From Candidatus Hydrogenedens sp. (lineage in GTDB: Bacteria; Hydrogenedentota; Hydrogenedentia; Hydrogenedentales; Hydrogenedentaceae), in contig JAIWNQ010000033.1 of the NCBI GenBank assembly GCA_020216745.1, positions 1-10,000 of the forward strand: a stretch of 10,000 nucleotides of DNA, read 5' to 3'. Made by a program: the position numbers and the translations under genes. This document shows positions 6,152 to 10,000 of this stretch, piece by piece. How positions within the stretch are numbered: position 1 is the first letter of the stretch; every line of letters starts with the position of its first letter. The notes below the pieces were generated by a model. That model did not search any database, was not told where the DNA came from, and saw only the letters and a program-made list of their open reading frames with translations.

Positions 6152-6180
6152 AGTTAAGACTAACTATATAACGAACGTTA
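6150..6180. promoter_or_regulatory. Tandem palindromes, candidate TetR operator
   Basis: Two perfect palindromes lie head to tail. ATAGTTA-AGAC-TAACTAT covers 6150-6167 (7-bp arms, 4-nt centre) and TAACG-AA-CGTTA covers 6169-6180 (5-bp arms, 2-nt centre). The first overlaps the last bases of the -10 box and the expected start site. TetR-family dimers commonly bind such palindromes at their own promoters, so autorepression by the gene at 6206 is the natural reading. Whether one or both arms are used cannot be told from sequence. Confidence 0.6.
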
Positions 6181-6205
6181 ATTAAATTAAAGTAAAGGGT
6201 AAAAA

Positions 6206-6850
6206 ATGGTCATTGAACAATCAAATGAACAAATTGAATCCACTGAAGAACGTTTGTTAAAAAGTGCTCTTCGCCTTTTCTCTGAAAAAGGGTACGAGGG
6301 AACCAGTATTAGAGAAATTATTGAAGAGGCAGGTGTTACTCGTCCTGTGCTTTATTATTACTTCCAAAATAAAGAGGACTTATTTCGCAAACTGGTAGAA
6401 TCAAGATTCAAACAACTAACTGAAAAAATGCTATATATCAAACAAAACTACTCCGATACTATAGGTAAACTTAAAGGTATCATACGAACCACTTTCGAAA
6501 TGGCAGAAGAAGACCCGCAGTCTGTTAGGCTTATTTTACATGTATATTTTGCACCCATCCGTTCTGCTCCACCCATACGAGGTAGTGAAATAGGAAAACA
6601 AAGATTTAAAATAATTGAATCTATAATGAAAGAAGGTTTAGATAAAGCAGAATTGTCGGGTGGAGACGCTCGAGCCTTGACTTTAGCCTTCCTTGGGATT
6701 ATGGATATGCATGTTATGGCTAAATCAGACCGTCCTGAACTTCGACTCACACCAGAACTTGCTGAGGGCTTGGTCGATTTATTTTTCTATGGAGCATGCT
6801 ATAAGCTCAATCCTCCATTCTCATTAGTCAGCCCTTTTGTTTATGTATAA
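6206..6850 (+). CDS. TetR/AcrR-family transcriptional regulator
   Basis: The 214-residue protein has the usual size for the family. Its N-terminal DNA-binding domain (about residues 13-60) carries the signature LFSEKGYEGTSIREI-IEEAGVTRPVLYYYF, split here by a dash, with the recognition helix at about 43-52 and the following FQNKEDLF. The rest is the helical ligand and dimer domain (about 65-200), which differs between members, so the inducer is unknown. A short hydrophobic tail (FSLVSPFVYV) ends the protein. AAAGGG lies just upstream of the ATG. The promoter in front holds two palindromes suitable as its operator. It is followed after 15 nt by an alpha/beta hydrolase, so its ligand may be an ester, lipid or toxic compound handled by that enzyme; this is inferred from position only. 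Confidence 0.93.
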   Translation: MVIEQSNEQIESTEERLLKSALRLFSEKGYEGTSIREIIEEAGVTRPVLYYYFQNKEDLFRKLVESRFKQLTEKMLYIKQNYSDTIGKLKGIIRTTFEMAEEDPQSVRLILHVYFAPIRSAPPIRGSEIGKQRFKIIESIMKEGLDKAELSGGDARALTLAFLGIMDMHVMAKSDRPELRLTPELAEGLVDLFFYGACYKLNPPFSLVSPFVYV

Positions 6851-6865
6851 GTAGGAAATGAATCA

Positions 6866-7738
6866 ATGCCTAAATTCGATATCGCCTTCTTTTTATCAAA
6901 CAAAATAAAACAATATGACGAACAACAGGAACGCAATCCTTCCACAAAAATCCTAAAAGGAGCCGAACCACTCGAGTTAGGCGATAAGGATTCAGATATT
7001 GCACTACTCATGGTCCATGGTTTCTCTGGCTGTCCAACAGATTTTGAAAAACTTCCATATAATTTGACTAATTTAGGTATATTCATAAAAGTAATTCTCT
7101 TGCCAGGACACGGAACAAGTCCCCTTGATTTCGAAAAAATATCTGCTGATTTACTGTTAGACGCTGTTGTTGACGAAATCATAAACTTAAAAAAGCATTA
7201 TAAAACTGTCCTTGTGATCGGTCATTCTATGGGTGGTGCATTAGCGACCCTTGCTTATGTAAAAATCCCTTTTGACGGACTTATCCTTGCCGCTCCTTAT
7301 TATGGAATTACTTTCAATCCACGTCTAATTTTCCCTCCTGAAAAATGGATACAATTACTCTCACCATTCATTCGATTTGTATATACACCTCCTGAAAATC
7401 AACCTATCTTAAAAAAAGAAGTGGCAAATCAAATTATTTCGTATCATTGGATACCTACAAAAGCAGGCTTGGTCGCCATGAAGATAGCCGAAAGGGCAAA
7501 AAAGGAATCTATTTTAGAACAAATTACGTGTCCAGTACTTTTAATTCATTCTAAAAAAGATAGTGTTGCAAGCCCTGAATGTGCAAAAAATGCTTTTGAA
7601 AAAATGGCCTCCGAAAATAAAGATATACTATGGCTTGAAAATTCAGACCATGTCATTTTTTGGGATTATGATAAAGAGATAGTGGGAGAAAAAATAAAAG
7701 ACTTTATTTATCAATTTATAAATAGGAAAGGCACATAA
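6866..7738 (+). CDS. Alpha/beta hydrolase (carboxylesterase / monoacylglycerol lipase-like)
   Basis: This 290-residue serine hydrolase resembles Est30-type carboxylesterases and monoacylglycerol lipases. The triad can be placed: Ser121 in the elbow GHSMGG (119-124), Asp232 in HSKKDSVAS, and His262 in NSDHVIFWD. The oxyanion strand motif is VHGFSG (50-55), and LPGHG (79-83) is also typical. A cap insert with Pro and aromatic residues lies at about 144-200. There is no signal peptide or membrane segment, so it should act in the cytoplasm on small esters or acylglycerols; the true substrate is not visible. About 40 residues precede the first core strand. AGGAAATG lies upstream of the ATG, and the gene follows the TetR gene by 15 nt, so it should share its regulation. 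The stop codon lies within the left arm of the terminator hairpin. Confidence 0.92.
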   Translation: MPKFDIAFFLSNKIKQYDEQQERNPSTKILKGAEPLELGDKDSDIALLMVHGFSGCPTDFEKLPYNLTNLGIFIKVILLPGHGTSPLDFEKISADLLLDAVVDEIINLKKHYKTVLVIGHSMGGALATLAYVKIPFDGLILAAPYYGITFNPRLIFPPEKWIQLLSPFIRFVYTPPENQPILKKEVANQIISYHWIPTKAGLVAMKIAERAKKESILEQITCPVLLIHSKKDSVASPECAKNAFEKMASENKDILWLENSDHVIFWDYDKEIVGEKIKDFIYQFINRKGT

Positions 7739-7757
7739 GATTTGCTTATGTGCCTTT
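7727..7757. terminator. Hairpin terminator between convergent hydrolase and sodA
   Basis: A perfect 13-bp stem, AAAGGCACATAAG (7727-7739) and CTTATGTGCCTTT (7745-7757), closes a 5-nt loop. The hydrolase stop TAA (7736-7738) is part of the stem. The downstream T tract is short (TTTAATCCATTTTT), so termination may be less sharp than at 859-893. On the other strand it lies 24 nt past the sodA stop. Confidence 0.8.
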
Positions 7758-7781
7758 AATCCATTTTTAAATAGTGTAGCC

Positions 7782-8396
7782 TTACTTTTCCGCTTCCTTC
7801 CAGAGTTCATGAACTTTATCCCAATAAACGACATTCCAAAACGCCGTTATATATTCAGGCCTGCGATTCTGATACTTCAAATAGTATGCATGTTCCCATA
7901 CATCTAACCCTAAAATAGGAATATGTCCCTGTAAAATAGGTGAGTCTTGGTTTGCTGTGCTATATACCTTCAACTCTTTGTTCTGGTCCACAACCAACCA
8001 TGCCCAACCACTTCCAAATCTTGTTTTCCCTGCATTTTCAAATAACTCCTTAAACGACCCATAGCTACCAAAATTTCTTTCTATTGCTTTTAACAAATCC
8101 CCTTTAGGTTCACCCCCACCTTTTGGCGACATAATTTCCCAGAATAGCGAATGATTAGCGTGCCCACCTCCGTGATTAATTACAATTTGTCGTTTATCTT
8201 CTGGGACTTCATTAATCTTCGATAACAATACCTCCACCGCTATACCCGAAAACTGTGGCAATGATTCAAGGGCTTTATTTACATTATCAATATAAGCGGT
8301 GTGGTGTTTCTGGTGATGAATCTCCATCGTACGTGTGTCAATATGTGGCTCTAACGCATCATAAGAATAAGGTAATGAAGGTAATTGGTATGACAT
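7782..8396 (-). CDS. sodA: Superoxide dismutase, Mn-type (Fe/Mn family)
   Basis: The 204-residue enzyme disproportionates superoxide to O2 and H2O2 in the cytoplasm; there is no signal peptide. Metal ligands are His27 (MEIHHQKHH), His82 (ANHSLFW), Asp165 and His169 (DVWEHAYY). Two features favour manganese: GGGHANHS with Gly at the position before the second ligand, and Gln150 in TANQDSPI, the outer-sphere glutamine of Mn enzymes. I place the start at 8396 ([10 protein letters not shown]), because it matches the family N-terminus and has AAAGGAGA just upstream. The frame stays open to an ATG at 8429, but those 11 extra residues run through the ribosome binding site. It is convergent with the hydrolase and divergent from the tcdA-like gene. 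I could not find a convincing promoter in the 103-nt gap. Confidence 0.96.
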   Translation of the reverse strand: MSYQLPSLPYSYDALEPHIDTRTMEIHHQKHHTAYIDNVNKALESLPQFSGIAVEVLLSKINEVPEDKRQIVINHGGGHANHSLFWEIMSPKGGGEPKGDLLKAIERNFGSYGSFKELFENAGKTRFGSGWAWLVVDQNKELKVYSTANQDSPILQGHIPILGLDVWEHAYYLKYQNRRPEYITAFWNVVYWDKVHELWKEAEK

Positions 8397-8499
8397 ATCT
8401 AATCTCCTTTCATATAGATATAGTTTCATGTTAAACTACTATTTGTTAAAAACTTTCAAACAAAAAAACGAAAATGTCTTGCTCTTTATTCCTAAAATT

Positions 8500-9249
8500 A
8501 TGAGTCAAATTCGAAAAAATATTTACAAATCTATTTTTGAAAAAAACGTTCAGTTAATTGGTGAAGAAAAACAAAATAAACTGAAAAATGCTCACGTTGC
8601 TGTTTTCGGTTTAGGTGGAGTTGGCTCTTATGCGTTAGAAGCCATTGTCCGTGCAGGAGTTGGAACAATCACTATTATTGACTTTGACCGCGTTGAAATA
8701 TCAAATATTAACAGACAACTTCTTGCAACATATCAAACAATAGATAAATATAAAACCGATGTTGCTGAGGAACGGATATATACCATCAATCCTGAGGTGC
8801 ATCTGCATAAATTCACAATATTCATCACTAAAGAAACAATCCCTTCAATTCTAAAAAATAATATTCAATATGCCATAGATGCTATCGATACAATTGAAAG
8901 TAAGGTTCATCTCTTAGAATCGCTTTATAAAAACAATATCAAAACAATTTCATGTATGGGAGCAGGTTGGAAAATAAACCCATCAGCCATTACAATTGCA
9001 GATATCTCAAAAACCCATACATGCCCATTAGCCAAAATAATCAGGACAGAATTAAGGAAAAGAAACATTACAAAGGGTATACCATGTGTCTTTTCCAAAG
9101 AACCACCTATTAAATCGGAAATTTCGCCTGAGAGTAATTTATACATGTTCAAAGGAAATAAAAAAAATATCGGAAGTATTTCATACCTTCCAGGAATTAT
9201 TGGTCTAACAGCAGGAGGATATATTATTAATCAAATCATTAATTCGTAA
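8500..9249 (+). CDS. tcdA: tRNA threonylcarbamoyladenosine dehydratase (TcdA, ThiF/E1-like)
   Basis: The 249-residue protein is an E1-like ATP-dependent enzyme of the TcdA/CsdL group, which cyclises t6A at position 37 of ANN-decoding tRNAs to ct6A. It shows the nucleotide-binding GLGGVGS (37-43), Asp61 and Asp63 (IIDFDRVE), the NRQ motif (71-73), a Lys-rich segment near 83-86, VIDAID-like YAIDAIDT (124-131) and MGAGWKINP, equivalent to the GGAGGQIDP region of E. coli TcdA. PCVFSKE (195-201) matches the CVFSTE block. This pattern separates it from ThiF and MoeB, whose CxxC zinc motifs are absent. The start at 8500 gives the E. coli-like N-terminus. An in-frame ATG at 8428 would add 24 residues but leave only 31 nt for the divergent sodA promoter; neither ATG has a clear ribosome binding site. 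CsdA/CsdE partners are not in the window. Confidence 0.92.
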   Translation: MSQIRKNIYKSIFEKNVQLIGEEKQNKLKNAHVAVFGLGGVGSYALEAIVRAGVGTITIIDFDRVEISNINRQLLATYQTIDKYKTDVAEERIYTINPEVHLHKFTIFITKETIPSILKNNIQYAIDAIDTIESKVHLLESLYKNNIKTISCMGAGWKINPSAITIADISKTHTCPLAKIIRTELRKRNITKGIPCVFSKEPPIKSEISPESNLYMFKGNKKNIGSISYLPGIIGLTAGGYIINQIINS

Positions 9250-9304
9250 GTCAACTCATATTATAATTACATAAAACATTTATCTATCAATCCGATAATC
9301 ATGA

Positions 9305-10000
9305 TTAACTGTCGGGCAATCCGTCATTATCCTCATCATTATAGTTTATAATAAAAATCTGAGAAAAGTCCTTTCCATCAAAAGTTACGTGTCTGTTACC
9401 ATACTCATCACAAGTAGGAACTACTCGATTAAACGCTATTAAATCCCCTTTCCTTGAAACTACGATGGCATAAGGCTTATTAACATAATATTTTGATGTT
9501 AAAAAAACTGACTCTGCAAAATGGTCTCCTTCTTCGACACATATTGCAACTATGCTACCATCACTAATTGAAAAAATGGTTTTTCCAGATGGATGCCAAC
9601 GAATATTATCCTCAACTCCCTCGCTTAAAAAACTCGCCTGAATAGGCTTCATTTCTATCTCATTTGTATCATTCATATTTGGGACATTTAAGATAAATAT
9701 TTGCGTTTTTCCTTCATTATCTTTATTTAAATAAGCTATTCGTTTACCATCAGGAGAACCTCGAACAATTCCAGAAGAAAAAACCTTAGTTATTTTATGA
9801 ATAACCACCCCTTCTGGTGATTTCAGATATGTTGTGCAGGTTCCAGAATCAGCGGTTTGAATGTTAACACTGTCAGGGATATTTACTATACACAGATAGT
9901 CAACATATTCATCCCCTTCTTTCACTGTCCCAATAAACGCTCTCATTTTCCCTTCTGAATCGACCCAAGAATCACCTAAAGCCTTTATAATATCTCCATC
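9305..10000 (-). CDS. PD40/TolB-like beta-propeller protein, 3' part
   Basis: The frame is open from the right edge to a TAA at 9305, giving the last 231 residues of a longer protein; the start and any signal peptide are outside. An ATG at 9946 is internal and has no reason to be the true start. At least three PD40-type blades are visible by their SPDGK-like turns: GSPDGKRIAYLN (about 81-92), WHPSGKTIFSIS (135-146) and SRKGDLIAFNRV (182-193), with paired blocks of the form QIFILNV and QIFIINY that end TolB-like repeats. The last ten residues, DEDNDGLPDS, form a DxDxDG calcium-type loop as in thrombospondin-3 or dockerin repeats, and the protein ends there. A secreted or envelope location is likely by family habit but not shown. 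It is convergent with tcdA and no terminator hairpin is evident between them. The specific function is unknown. Confidence 0.8.
   Translation of the reverse strand, partial: DGDIIKALGDSWVDSEGKMRAFIGTVKEGDEYVDYLCIVNIPDSVNIQTADSGTCTTYLKSPEGVVIHKITKVFSSGIVRGSPDGKRIAYLNKDNEGKTQIFILNVPNMNDTNEIEMKPIQASFLSEGVEDNIRWHPSGKTIFSISDGSIVAICVEEGDHFAESVFLTSKYYVNKPYAIVVSRKGDLIAFNRVVPTCDEYGNRHVTFDGKDFSQIFIINYNDEDNDGLPDS

Noticed and set aside
6448..7182. Minus-strand open frames of about 100 codons opposite the TetR and hydrolase genes
   Set aside because: Both are antisense to genes with complete family motifs and show no ribosome binding site or motif of their own.
9297..9306. AATCATGATT palindrome between tcdA and the propeller gene
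   Set aside because: A 10-bp AT-rich palindrome with no loop or T tract is expected by chance and does not look like a terminator.

Overview
The window is AT-rich bacterial chromosome (roughly one third G+C by eye), densely coding, with short intergenic spacers, AAGGA/GGAG-type ribosome binding sites and sigma70-like promoters. The gene content suggests a free-living, oxygen-exposed bacterium: an O2-using pyridoxamine phosphate oxidase, a Mn-type superoxide dismutase, a 2-Cys peroxiredoxin and a ferritin lie within about 7.5 kb. The tail-end beta-propeller protein with a DxDxDG calcium-type motif resembles secreted proteins of large-genome environmental lineages, but nothing here fixes the phylum. 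I see no rRNA, tRNA, CRISPR array, insertion sequence or phage module.

Layout. 1-251 (minus) is the 5' part of an unrecognised, proline-free helical protein, read from a promoter with both consensus hexamers at 333-363. 501-848 (plus) is a small HTH_17/excisionase-like DNA-binding protein. It shares a 14-bp bidirectional terminator hairpin with the convergent peroxiredoxin gene (916-1512, minus). Ferritin (1628-2161, minus) lies upstream of the peroxiredoxin on the same strand. lspA (2335-2871, plus, TTG start) diverges from ferritin.

A probable operon on the plus strand runs from 2939 to 6091: a small exported membrane-anchored protein, a REC-PAS-GGDEF diguanylate cyclase, a sugar-phosphate isomerase/epimerase-type TIM barrel, and pdxH. 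The last three overlap by 17 nt and 1 nt. A new promoter with two tandem palindromes follows at 6123-6180, controlling a TetR-family regulator and an alpha/beta hydrolase 15 nt behind it. This is an autoregulated pair with a clear candidate operator. The hydrolase ends in a hairpin that also serves the convergent sodA (7782-8396, minus). sodA diverges from a TcdA-type tRNA t6A dehydratase (8500-9249, plus). The window closes with the 3' part of a PD40/TolB-like beta-propeller gene (9305-10000, minus).

The oxidative-stress genes are in separate transcription units, not one operon. The window looks largely like an ordinary housekeeping/stress region. The points most worth a second look are the diguanylate cyclase operon with its small exported protein, the double palindrome in front of the TetR gene, and the strongly promoted unknown gene at the left edge.
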